From Candidatus Gastranaerophilales bacterium (GTDB lineage: Bacteria; Cyanobacteriota; Vampirovibrionia; Gastranaerophilales; Gastranaerophilaceae): a stretch of 10,894 bases of DNA. The stretch is taken from assembly GCA_021205645.1 (NCBI GenBank), contig JAJPXE010000100.1, forward strand, positions 1-10,894. The letters run 5' to 3'. A program made the translations under genes and the position numbers. This document shows, piece after piece, positions 1-6,324 of this stretch (position 1 is its first letter; each line of letters begins with the position of its first letter). A model generated the notes under the pieces. The model made no database searches and had not been told where the DNA came from. It was given only the letters and a program-made list of their open reading frames with translations.

Positions 1-16
1 GTTATCGAGCCTTAAA

Positions 17-1117
17 CTATTGAACAGTTCGAATAATTCCGCCGCCGAGAACAGTATCATTGTTATACAAAACTACGGATTGACCAACCGTGATTGATTT
101 TTGAGGCTCATCAAACTCTACTTTTAAATTATAATCATCAACCAGAGATGCGGAAACATTCAATGGCTGCTGGGTAGAACGTGTTTTTGCACTAATCTGT
201 TCAGTGTTCAGAACTGTTCTTATAGTTTCAGGTGTTTCTTTTATCCAGCTTAAATCATTAGCACAAAGTGATTTACTAAAAGTTTCATCTGCATATCCTA
301 CAACCACTTCATTGGTATCAGCACGCAGCTCAATAACGTATAATGCCTGCGGTGCTGATATATATAAGCCTTTCCGTTGACCGATTGTATAATTCCAAAT
401 CCCGTTATGTTCTCCGAGTATCTTACCGTCCGCATTAATAATATACCCTTTTTTATCCGGCATTTTTAGCAGTTCGTTATAATTTCCGCTGTAGAAATCC
501 TGACTATCAGGTTTTTGGGCAACATCAAGTTCGTAAGATTTTGCTATGGAACGGATTTCATCTTTTGTACGTGAGCCGAGCGGAAGAATTATATTTGATA
601 ACTGTTCTGTATTTAATCTGTACAAAAAATAAGATTGGTCTTTATTCTGATCTAAACCCCGTTTAAGTATATGTTTTCCGTCTGTATCAGTTTCAATTCT
701 TGCATAATGTCCGGTTGCAAATTTATCAAACTTAATGCCCTGAGCTTTCGCATTTTGAGGATATGCTCCAAACTTAATACGACAATTACATCTGACACAG
801 GGATTAGGTGTTCTGCCGGAGAGGTATTCAGCTCTAAAATTGTCAAGCACCTCTTTTTTATACTGTTCAACACAATCTATGGCATAGAAAGGTATATCAA
901 GCTTTTGGCAAAGCTTTCGAACTTCGTTGATATCTTCTTTTTCATTTGTGCCGTAGCAGGACTTTTTCTTTGAGTTTTTTTTTGTATTATCAGTATCGCC
1001 GCAGGTTCCCCAAATGGCCATAGTTGAGCCGATTACGTTATAACCTGCACCCTTCAATAATAATGCCGTTACAGTTGAATCTACTCCGCCTGACATTCCG
1101 ACTAATACCGTTTCCAT
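17..1117 (-). CDS. mnmA: tRNA-specific 2-thiouridylase MnmA
   Basis: MnmA uses ATP to adenylate U34 of tRNA Lys, Glu and Gln in the cytoplasm and then inserts sulfur to give s2U34. The PP-loop SGGVDS is at residues 9-14 of the 366-aa product. The middle motifs GHYAR, DQSYFL and TIGQRKGL (about 247-254) are all present, and the length is normal for the family. The tRNA-binding/catalytic loop reads NPCVRCNC (cysteines 107, 110, 112). The second catalytic cysteine, expected in a DSQDICF- or DSTGICF-like motif, is absent: the sequence reads DSQDFYSG (about 204-211), with tyrosine in its place. Additional cysteines occur at 39 and 54. I chose the ATG at 1117 because GAGG lies five bases upstream; the in-frame ATG at 1147 has no ribosome-binding site and would add ten non-conserved residues. 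The gene stands alone on its strand. Family assignment is secure; the sulfur-transfer chemistry is less certain. Confidence 0.96.
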   Translation of the reverse strand: METVLVGMSGGVDSTVTALLLKGAGYNVIGSTMAIWGTCGDTDNTKKNSKKKSCYGTNEKEDINEVRKLCQKLDIPFYAIDCVEQYKKEVLDNFRAEYLSGRTPNPCVRCNCRIKFGAYPQNAKAQGIKFDKFATGHYARIETDTDGKHILKRGLDQNKDQSYFLYRLNTEQLSNIILPLGSRTKDEIRSIAKSYELDVAQKPDSQDFYSGNYNELLKMPDKKGYIINADGKILGEHNGIWNYTIGQRKGLYISAPQALYVIELRADTNEVVVGYADETFSKSLCANDLSWIKETPETIRTVLNTEQISAKTRSTQQPLNVSASLVDDYNLKVEFDEPQKSITVGQSVVLYNNDTVLGGGIIRTVQ

Positions 1118-1158
1118 TAAAACCTCACTTTTATTTAAACCTAGCATAAAATTCGGGT

Positions 1159-1187
1159 ATTATCAATTTTATTAACAGTGTTCGCAA
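1159..1187 (-). promoter_or_regulatory. Putative sigma70-type promoter of mnmA
   Basis: On the minus strand TTGCGA (1187-1182) is followed after 17 bases by GATAAT (1164-1159). The predicted transcript starts near 1152, giving mnmA a leader of about 35 nt that contains the GAGG ribosome-binding site. It lies downstream of the minus-strand terminator at 1218-1249, so mnmA would not depend on the upstream transcript. Confidence 0.4.
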
Positions 1188-1214
1188 AAAAAACATTTCC
1201 GTCAAGCCCCGCTG

Positions 1215-1542
1215 AACAAAAAGAGCCTACAATTTTTGTAAACTCTTTTATATCGTTAGTCTAGTTTAAAAAACATCTTTAGACATATTCTTAATTATAT
1301 TTGGACTTAAGTCCCCTTTTTACACACATTGTCCGGCAGATGTTTCAGGGTTGTTTCCTGTTGGCTGACCTTTGGCGGTATTTATTAAATTTATTCTTCA
1401 ATTTCGCAATATGCCGGCTGCGGAATTATTAACACAAAAAATCCCGTAAGCATTCCAAGCATATATTTTCGGATAGTCGGATATAAACCTGTGTTACACA
1501 TATAATCCTTGTCTTGTAAATTAACCTTTCATTGTACATTAA
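1215..1542 (-). ncRNA. Candidate non-coding RNA of unknown family (about 330 nt)
   Basis: This is inferred from its boundaries, a consensus promoter (1549-1576) and a minus-strand intrinsic terminator (1218-1249), with no convincing ORF between them. Within it several helices can form on the minus strand. One is a GGAT/ATCC hairpin topped by TGTG-TAA-CACA near 1505-1475. Another is a small CAGG/CCTG hairpin near 1360-1346. A third is a long-range pairing of CCGGCA (about 1417) with TGCCGG (about 1337). I do not recognise RNase P RNA, tmRNA, SRP RNA, 6S RNA or a known riboswitch: the conserved cores of those are not visible. It could alternatively be a long regulatory leader or merely a spurious transcript. 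Apart from these elements and the promoters listed, I see nothing else in the gene-free stretch 1118-1673. Confidence 0.35.
1218..1249 (-). terminator. Intrinsic terminator upstream of mnmA (minus strand)
   Basis: AAAAGAG and CTCTTTT (1219-1225 and 1243-1249) form a 7-bp stem. A 2x2 internal loop separates it from an inner 5-bp stem, TACAA/TTGTA, with a TTT loop. On the minus strand the 3' arm runs into a U stretch followed by GTT. The minus-strand 3' arm plus tail (GGCTCTTTTTGTT) is identical to that of the terminator at 7127-7163. No protein gene ends just upstream on this strand, so it would end the RNA candidate 1215-1542. Confidence 0.5.
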
Positions 1543-1548
1543 ACATGT

Positions 1549-1576
1549 ATTATACGCTTTTTTTCAAATTTGTCAA
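1549..1576 (-). promoter_or_regulatory. Consensus sigma70-type promoter, minus strand
   Basis: On the minus strand TTGACA (1576-1571) and TATAAT (1554-1549) both match the consensus in all six positions, with a 16-bp spacer. The expected start of transcription is near 1542. The nearest protein gene on this strand, mnmA, begins over 400 bases further on, beyond a terminator, so this promoter appears to serve an RNA rather than mnmA. Confidence 0.6.
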
Positions 1577-1630
1577 ATACATTCTTAAAACGCTGATACC
1601 GGGGGCAATTTAGCCTCAAGGATTGAAGGC

Positions 1631-1658
1631 TTGACAATAAACCTTGTTTTAGTACAAT
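1631..1658 (+). promoter_or_regulatory. Promoter of tRNA-Glu
   Basis: TTGACA (1631-1636) and TACAAT (1653-1658) are separated by 16 bases. The predicted start is near 1665, about nine bases before the mature tRNA 5' end at 1674. A short hairpin-capable sequence (1613-1630, GCC-TCAA/TTGA-GGC with one bulged A) directly abuts the -35 box. Confidence 0.7.
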
Positions 1659-1673
1659 GATCTTATGTTGCAA

Positions 1674-1746
1674 GCCCCCATCGTCTAGAGGCCTAGGACA
1701 ACACCCTTTCACGGTGTAGACAGCGATTCGAATTCGCTTGGGGGTA
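1674..1746 (+). tRNA. tRNA-Glu (anticodon UUC)
   Basis: A full cloverleaf can be drawn. The acceptor arm is 1674-1680 with 1739-1745 and the D-stem starts at G1683. The anticodon stem ACACC/GGTGT (1701-1705, 1713-1717) carries a CTTTCAC loop with anticodon TTC at 1708-1710. The T-arm is AGCGA-TTCGAAT-TCGCT (1722-1738) and the discriminator is A1746. The U13-G22 wobble and the four-base variable loop lacking position 47 match known tRNA-Glu identity features. The 3' CCA is not encoded, so a CCA-adding enzyme is needed. The first pair is G1-U72 rather than the usual G1-C72. Its wobble uridine is a normal target of MnmA, encoded about 560 bp away on the other strand. Confidence 0.97.
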
Positions 1747-1752
1747 GATTAA

Positions 1753-1784
1753 AAAAAATATCGGGATTAGTCCCGATATTTTTT
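1753..1784. terminator. Bidirectional terminator between tRNA-Glu and ade
   Basis: A 14-bp perfect stem with a GGGA/TCCC core (1753-1766 with 1771-1784) and TTAG loop is flanked by an A-tract on the left and a T-tract on the right. Read on the plus strand it ends the tRNA transcript seven bases after the tRNA. Read on the minus strand it follows the ade stop codon by about 33 bases with its own U-tract. Confidence 0.85.
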
Positions 1785-1817
1785 ATTTTGATTATATATA
1801 ATTTTAATTAAATGCAT

Positions 1818-3554
1818 TTATCTGTTAATCGCTGCATTTGCAGTTTCTTCAAATATATCAATGAATTTGCAGGACAAAGTATCAAAAACACCTTTGTCGG
1901 TTATCTTCAATTCCGGTATAACTGGCAGTGACAGAAATGCCATAGCCATAAACGGGTCATCAACGCTGCATCCGATACTTTTAGCCGCAAAATTTAACTC
2001 GCTCGATTTACTCATTACATACCCTGCATCTTTATCGGAGATTAACCCTGCCACAGGAAGCGGCAAATGTGAGATAACCTCACCATTATTAACTACTATT
2101 TTCCCGCCGTGAGATTTTATCAACTCAACGGCTGCCATATACATATCACTGTCATCTGTCCCGATTACTATCATATTATGTGAGTCGTGAGCAACCGTTG
2201 AGGCAATAGCACCTGATTTCAGGTTAAAACCCTTTACAAAACCTTTACCAATATTGCCGCCCGCTCTGTGACGTTCTATTACACATATTTTGAGTGTGTC
2301 ATTCTCAATGTTGCTCTCTGCGTATCCGTCCACAACTTTTATTTTTGAGATAATACTCTTTGTCAAAAGCTGTTTCGGTATGATTTGGATTGCTTTTACC
2401 GTATCTGTTTGAGCTTTGAGTTTAAAGTCATCATATTTTATCCATTTTACGTTCACGGAACCTCTGATATTCGGAATATCCCTGTTCGTCAGTTCACAGA
2501 CCAAATGCCCATTATTTGCAACGAGTTCACCATTCTTGAATACCAACTCCGGTTTAAATTCTTTCAAATCCTGCAATACAAGGAAATCAGCCCTATACCC
2601 GGGGGCAACCGCTCCGAGATTTTGTATTCTGAAGTATTCTGCCGTATTCAAACTCGCCATTTGAATTGCTTTGATGACAGGAATTCCATACTCAACGGAT
2701 TTCTTTACCATTGAATTGATATGAGCATTTAAATCTTCCGGGTGCCTGTCATCTGTTACAAAGATACATTTTCTTGTATTTGTTGTTTTTAAAAGTGGCA
2801 GCAGAGCATCTAAATCCTTAGCGGCAGAACCTTCTCTAATCATCAAATACATACCCAGCCTGAGTTTTTCACGGGCTTCTTCGGGGGTTGTGCATTCGTG
2901 GTCGGATTGGACACCACTTGCGATATATGCACACAAATCCTTTCCGCTTAAACACGGTGCATGACCGTCTATTTGTTTATGGTGCGATTTTGCAAGCTCC
3001 AGTTTTGCCATAACGTTTTTGTCAAGATTTAACACACCGGCATAGTTCATCATCTCCGCAATACCCAGAACCCACGGCTTGTCTATAAGAAGTGAAAGGT
3101 CGTAACTGTTCAAATCAAACCCGGAGGTTTCAAACGGAGTTGCGGGGACACAAGACGGCAGCATCGTATACACATCCATTGGCAGTCCTTGAACGGCTTC
3201 GTGCATAAAACTAATCCCGTGCAAACCGAGAACATTTGATATCTCGTGGGGGTCAATAATCACTGTTGTTGTTCCCGACGGTACAACCATTTTTGCAAAT
3301 TCAGACGGCAGCAGCATTGAGCTTTCTATATGCACATGACCGTCTATAAACGACGGGCTTACGTATGCACCGCTTATGTCTATTTCTTTTTTGCCGTGAT
3401 AATCATTGCCTATTCCGGCGATTATCCCGTCCGCTATTGCTACGTCCGATTTATGGATCTCTTCCGAAAGCACATTTACTATGTTTGCATTTTTTATAAC
3501 TAAATCGGCAGGTTCTATTCCCCTTGCTATATTTATTGTATGTTCCCTGTTCAT
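1818..3554 (-). CDS. ade: Adenine deaminase
   Basis: This is a cytoplasmic metal-dependent amidohydrolase that hydrolyses adenine to hypoxanthine and ammonia in purine salvage. The 578-aa length is typical. The amidohydrolase motifs are in the expected order: GHVHIESS (72-79, metal-binding His73 and His75), PHEISNV (102-108), DGHAP (196-200), SDHE (217-220) and TDDRHP (267-272). These are followed by the C-terminal domain of the Ade family, with a conserved VAHDSHN stretch. The start at 3554 is supported by GAGG seven bases upstream and by alignment of the RGIEPADLVIKNA stretch near the N-terminus with the family. The gene is single, divergent from tsaC, and ends at a bidirectional terminator. 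A purine-responsive control element was not recognised in its short leader. No truncation or missing catalytic residue is seen. Confidence 0.95.
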   Translation of the reverse strand: MNREHTINIARGIEPADLVIKNANIVNVLSEEIHKSDVAIADGIIAGIGNDYHGKKEIDISGAYVSPSFIDGHVHIESSMLLPSEFAKMVVPSGTTTVIIDPHEISNVLGLHGISFMHEAVQGLPMDVYTMLPSCVPATPFETSGFDLNSYDLSLLIDKPWVLGIAEMMNYAGVLNLDKNVMAKLELAKSHHKQIDGHAPCLSGKDLCAYIASGVQSDHECTTPEEAREKLRLGMYLMIREGSAAKDLDALLPLLKTTNTRKCIFVTDDRHPEDLNAHINSMVKKSVEYGIPVIKAIQMASLNTAEYFRIQNLGAVAPGYRADFLVLQDLKEFKPELVFKNGELVANNGHLVCELTNRDIPNIRGSVNVKWIKYDDFKLKAQTDTVKAIQIIPKQLLTKSIISKIKVVDGYAESNIENDTLKICVIERHRAGGNIGKGFVKGFNLKSGAIASTVAHDSHNMIVIGTDDSDMYMAAVELIKSHGGKIVVNNGEVISHLPLPVAGLISDKDAGYVMSKSSELNFAAKSIGCSVDDPFMAMAFLSLPVIPELKITDKGVFDTLSCKFIDIFEETANAAINR

Positions 3555-3578
3555 TTTTTATCCTCGTAAATTTTTAGC

Positions 3579-3618
3579 ATTTTATCATATAAAAAATTTT
3601 TATACAATTGTTTATAAT
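3579..3618. promoter_or_regulatory. Divergent promoter region between ade and tsaC
   Basis: For ade (minus strand), TTGTAT (3607-3602) is followed after 17 bases by TAAAAT (3584-3579), a good -10 with a weak -35. For the plus-strand gene a perfect TATAAT lies at 3613-3618 without a clear -35 box. It would start transcription near 3625 and give a leader of roughly 24 nt. The two elements sit back to back, so any regulator binding here could touch both genes. Confidence 0.4.
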
Positions 3619-3648
3619 ATTCCCGTTTGGTGGTATATTTAAATTAAT

Positions 3649-4254
3649 ATGCTGGATATAAAAGAAAAAGATAAAATAAAAAATATACTGGCAAACGACG
3701 GTGTTATAGCGTTTGTAACAGACACGGTATGGGGCTTGGGCTGTCTGCCGAACAGTTCTAAAGCAGTAAAAAAAATTTACGATATAAAAAAACGTGACAT
3801 AAAAAAACCGCTTATTTTAATGTCGGGTGAAGTATATCCACTGTTGAAATATGTCGAACCGCTATCGAAATATGCACACAAACTGATAAAAACATATTTT
3901 CCCGGAGCATTAACGGTCGTATTGCCAAAAAGTTCAGAAACGCCGGATTATGTAGCCTCCGGCATGTCAACAGTTGGCATCAGAGTCCCCAACAACAATA
4001 TATTTGCGGAAATTGCCTCGTGCACGCCTGATAGAACCCTTGCAACCACAAGTGCAAACCTGTCGTCACAGCCGCCTGCTCTTAACTACAGTCAGGCTGT
4101 TGAATATATCGGAAATGAAGTCAATTACGTTGTTCCGGATTTCGGATTGAAAGCTAATGGCACCGCCTCGACAGTAATCGGTGTTATAGATGATGATGTA
4201 AGAATTTTTAGACAGGGTGATATTGTTATTGATTACACGCAAACGGTCGGATAA
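3649..4254 (+). CDS. tsaC: L-threonylcarbamoyladenylate synthase (TsaC/Sua5/YrdC family)
   Basis: The enzyme makes threonylcarbamoyl-AMP from threonine, bicarbonate and ATP, the first step of t6A37 formation in tRNAs reading ANN codons. The 201-aa protein is a single YrdC domain without the C-terminal Sua5 extension. Visible motifs are TDTVWGLGC (24-32), the KKRDIKKPL nucleotide-binding stretch (47-55), PGALTVVL (85-92), GIRVP (110-114), TTSAN (133-137) and ASTVI (173-177). The ATG at 3649 gives the usual short N-terminus. There is no Shine-Dalgarno sequence at a workable distance (a GGTGG lies 15 bases upstream). It is followed on the same strand by a uridine-kinase-like gene after 84 bases, possibly co-transcribed. 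A role other than t6A synthesis for a YrdC-domain protein is possible but less likely. Confidence 0.93.
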   Translation: MLDIKEKDKIKNILANDGVIAFVTDTVWGLGCLPNSSKAVKKIYDIKKRDIKKPLILMSGEVYPLLKYVEPLSKYAHKLIKTYFPGALTVVLPKSSETPDYVASGMSTVGIRVPNNNIFAEIASCTPDRTLATTSANLSSQPPALNYSQAVEYIGNEVNYVVPDFGLKANGTASTVIGVIDDDVRIFRQGDIVIDYTQTVG

Positions 4255-4338
4255 CATTTTTTTACATTCTAAAATAATTTAGTGGAAAATTTTTCATGTC
4301 TTTTGTATTATATAGTTCATAGCACAAAAGTAAAATGT

Positions 4339-5229
4339 ATGGATAACGAGAACAACAACGATGGGATTTACAATTTAATTTCTAAGGAAGTAAATTCTAC
4401 TGATAAAATTTTTAAACCTGATTTTTCTCAAAAAACAGGACGTGAATTGTTGGCGTTTTATCTTCAAACCAAATTCAAACAAATTCTTGCCTATGATAAA
4501 CACGCAGAAATACCTATGTTTATTGATATAAAATCCGACTTTATCTCAAGGTTTTCAAAACGTTTGATAAACAGTCCGGATAAAAGAATACTTGTAGGGA
4601 TTACGGGAGAATCCGCCTCTGGGAAATCCACAATATGTTCGGAGATTACAAATGTGATAAAAAGATTATCATTGCCTGTATCTATCGTGACTACGGATAA
4701 TTATTTCAATGATATATCCGCTCTTATTGAGAAATACGGTTCATTTGATGCATTACGCGACAACGGCTATGATGTAGACTCTCCGTCAAGTTTTCAACTT
4801 GAAGTTTTGAAATCGGATTTAAGTGCAATTGCACGGGGAGAAGACATAAAAATCCCCGAATACCTGCCAAACGGAACCGGGATTTCAGTTCCGAAATCTA
4901 TATTTATTCCGTCCGATAAAATCGTTGTTGTAGAGGGAATGGCTACGATGTATGATGGCATTAAAGATATTTTTGACGTCAAAATATATATTGAAACGGA
5001 TATTGATATAAGACGTCAAAGATTTATGACGAGAGCCATTGAGGAACGCAATCAGGACATTGAAAACGCAAAAAAACACTGGGAATATATTCTTGAAGCG
5101 GGCCGGAAATATATTGTTCCGTCGCGCTCTATTGTTGATATTGTACTTAACGGGGATTGCAGCCTCAATTATTTTTCGCAAATACTGGAATATATTCACG
5201 CTATAACCAACAATTTTGAACAGGAATAG
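4339..5229 (+). CDS. Uridine kinase-like P-loop kinase with N-terminal extension
   Basis: This belongs to the uridine kinase/phosphoribulokinase group of P-loop kinases. Uridine kinase itself phosphorylates uridine and cytidine with ATP or GTP in pyrimidine salvage. Using the ATG at 4339 (296 aa), the Walker A motif GITGESASGKST spans 87-98. TTDNYF (about 118-123) matches the DxYY-type acceptor region, DVDSP follows at 145-149, and VVVEG serves as the second strand motif. An arginine-rich RRQRFMTRAIEERNQ segment resembles the lid. The first ~85 residues are an extension absent from standard ~210-residue Udk and I do not recognise a domain there. An upstream GTG at 4282 would add 19 residues of hydrophobic, non-family-like sequence. 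Neither start has a clear ribosome-binding site; TATTAT at 4306-4311 may be the -10. The substrate cannot be assigned from sequence. Confidence 0.75.
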   Translation: MDNENNNDGIYNLISKEVNSTDKIFKPDFSQKTGRELLAFYLQTKFKQILAYDKHAEIPMFIDIKSDFISRFSKRLINSPDKRILVGITGESASGKSTICSEITNVIKRLSLPVSIVTTDNYFNDISALIEKYGSFDALRDNGYDVDSPSSFQLEVLKSDLSAIARGEDIKIPEYLPNGTGISVPKSIFIPSDKIVVVEGMATMYDGIKDIFDVKIYIETDIDIRRQRFMTRAIEERNQDIENAKKHWEYILEAGRKYIVPSRSIVDIVLNGDCSLNYFSQILEYIHAITNNFEQE

Positions 5230-5235
5230 CTTTTC

Positions 5236-5502
5236 GAGTTTGCTGAAAAATCAAAATTTTTCTCGCAAACTCTCGGGAACGGTGTCGATGCAGGTTATGT
5301 GCGTCTTGAAATTCCTCCACGCTCACCGAGTTTCGCCCTAAAGCCTATGGCTTAGCAGGCTCAATCGGTTCGCTATCCGGACTACACTTCGTTTTATCCG
5401 TCCAGAATTTCGCTATCCCGCACACGACCTGCATCTCACACACCTTAGGTCGGGTTTAAAAAATCTTCAAAATTTGTCAATTTTAGGATTTTTCAAACCC
5501 TC
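5236..5502. repeat. 267-bp foldback (MITE-like) element with nested inverted repeats
   Basis: The two halves are reverse complements in outline. Left terminus GAGTTTG..GAAAAATC (5236-5252) mirrors the right terminus GAGGGTTTGAAAAATC read backwards from 5502. GATGCAGGTTATGTGCG (5287-5303) pairs with 5419-5435 over 17 positions with one wobble and one mismatch. GAAATTC (5308-5314) pairs with GAATTTC (5405-5411). Inside are ACCGA/TCGGT (5325-5329, 5365-5369), AAGCC/GGCTT around 5340-5352, and GGAC/GTCC (5379-5403). Each end also folds alone: 5236-5272 (8 bp plus 7 bp, CAAA loop) and 5452-5500. It carries no ORF of note and is richer in G+C than its flanks. It begins 7 bp after one stop codon and ends 7 bp from the other. 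A TTTT flanks both ends but is too simple to call a target duplication. Confidence 0.6.
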
Positions 5503-5506
5503 TTTT
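5452..5506 (+). terminator. Strong hairpin with T-tract, end of the uridine kinase-like gene
   Basis: GGGTTT (5452-5457) pairs with AAACCC (5495-5500). After a 1x1 loop AAAAATC (5459-5465) pairs with GATTTTT (5487-5493), and AAAATT/AATTTT caps it with a TGTC loop. CTCTTTT follows on the plus strand, fitting an intrinsic terminator for the plus-strand transcript. It forms the right end of the foldback element. It may also impede convergent transcription from the regulator gene. Confidence 0.6.
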
Positions 5507-5508
5507 AT

Positions 5509-6324
5509 TTATGAGCGATAAATATTATTTGCCCCTAAAATCTTATCGTACAATCGTTTTAGCCCTGTGCCATAGACATAAACCAACTCTTCCGGAAGAT
5601 TTCTTTGTATATCCAATATGAACAAATCGTGAATAACAAGTTCTTTTATCAAGAATACAATGTCCTTGTTTTTTGTCCAAATACAATTAATCATATCAGT
5701 AGAATTTGAATGAATTTTCCCGAACAATCCTTCACTGTCATCGGCAGCGGCAACGATAACTCTGCCGTTAAAATGTTTTTCAAGCTTTTTAGCAAACGGA
5801 TGCTCATAAACAAGTCCGAAAGAGCTTTGCAATCGGTCATATCCGACTATCCTTATTTCGACATTTCTGTTATAAGCGTTTAACAGGTCTTTCTCAATCT
5901 GTTTAAAATCCTGCGCCCACAGTTCCAGATAAATTTCTTTTTTTGCACTTTTAACAATTTCGATCAATTTTGCCTGTATTCTGTTCTCTCCGTGAACAGA
6001 TAATACGGGTTCAATATAGTTTTCTTTAACATCGGGCAGATATTTTTCCAGATATTCAATATTATTGGTTATTTTACGTTTGAAGCGTTTAGTCAACTCA
6101 GCAGGTCTGATAGGTGAGTAAATAACCGGTTTATCGGTTGATGCTGTCACTATTTGTTTGTTGGTCAGTGTTTTCAGGGTATCGTATGTTCTTGATTGCG
6201 GAATGTCAGCCAATTTACTGACTTCGTAGCCTGTTGCCGGATATTTTTTCAGCAGGGCAAGATATACCTTTGCTTCGTAGGTATTAAATCCAAGTTCTTT
6301 AAGACCGTCAATAAGTTTATCCAT
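5509..6324 (-). CDS. TrmB-family transcriptional regulator
   Basis: This is a predicted DNA-binding regulator of the TrmB family (sugar-responsive regulators best known from archaea, also present in bacteria). The 271-aa product begins with a winged helix-turn-helix (about 8-75, including YEVSKLADIPQSRTYDTLKTL). A lysine-rich helix follows at 76-103, then a C-terminal phospholipase-D-like sensor domain of the TrmB type starting VHGENRIQAKL (about 110). The ligand is unknown and no obvious catalytic HKD pair is seen. I chose the ATG at 6324; the frame can be extended to a TTG at 6360 but that adds non-conserved residues. There is no Shine-Dalgarno sequence. A GATAAT at 6339-6334 with TTGCAT at 6360-6355 (15-bp spacer) would place the transcript start within a few bases of the ATG, so the mRNA may be nearly leaderless. 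No transporter or sugar gene lies beside it, so its regulon cannot be guessed. Confidence 0.85.
   Translation of the reverse strand: MDKLIDGLKELGFNTYEAKVYLALLKKYPATGYEVSKLADIPQSRTYDTLKTLTNKQIVTASTDKPVIYSPIRPAELTKRFKRKITNNIEYLEKYLPDVKENYIEPVLSVHGENRIQAKLIEIVKSAKKEIYLELWAQDFKQIEKDLLNAYNRNVEIRIVGYDRLQSSFGLVYEHPFAKKLEKHFNGRVIVAAADDSEGLFGKIHSNSTDMINCIWTKNKDIVFLIKELVIHDLFILDIQRNLPEELVYVYGTGLKRLYDKILGANNIYRS

Noticed and set aside
671..973. Plus-strand 100-codon ORF antisense to mnmA
   Set aside because: Lies entirely within a well-supported conserved gene; an antisense shadow frame.
1118..1147. Ten-residue N-terminal extension of MnmA from the ATG at 1147
   Set aside because: The ATG at 1117 has a GAGG site and matches where the family begins, just before the PP-loop.
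1306..1320. GGACTTAAGTCC palindrome followed by CCTTTTT as a plus-strand terminator
   Set aside because: Only a 4-bp stem with a 4-base loop and no plus-strand gene upstream; too weak to call.
1321..1420. Short resemblances to SRP RNA (AGGAAAC-type loop) and tmRNA (CCGCAGC-GGC string) on the minus strand
   Set aside because: Only a few bases match; the conserved SRP apical loop and the tRNA-like ends of tmRNA are missing.
1429..1539. A 36-codon minus-strand ORF beginning three bases after the predicted transcript start at 1542
   Set aside because: No ribosome-binding site, no recognisable domain or membrane segment, and it overlaps the helices of the RNA candidate; not enough to call a gene.
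4282..4338. GTG start adding 19 residues to the uridine-kinase-like protein
   Set aside because: No ribosome-binding site, and the added residues overlap the best -10-like sequence at 4306-4311.
4885..5199. Minus-strand 104-codon ORF antisense to the uridine-kinase-like gene
   Set aside because: Low-complexity translation opposite a conserved kinase domain; no supporting signals.
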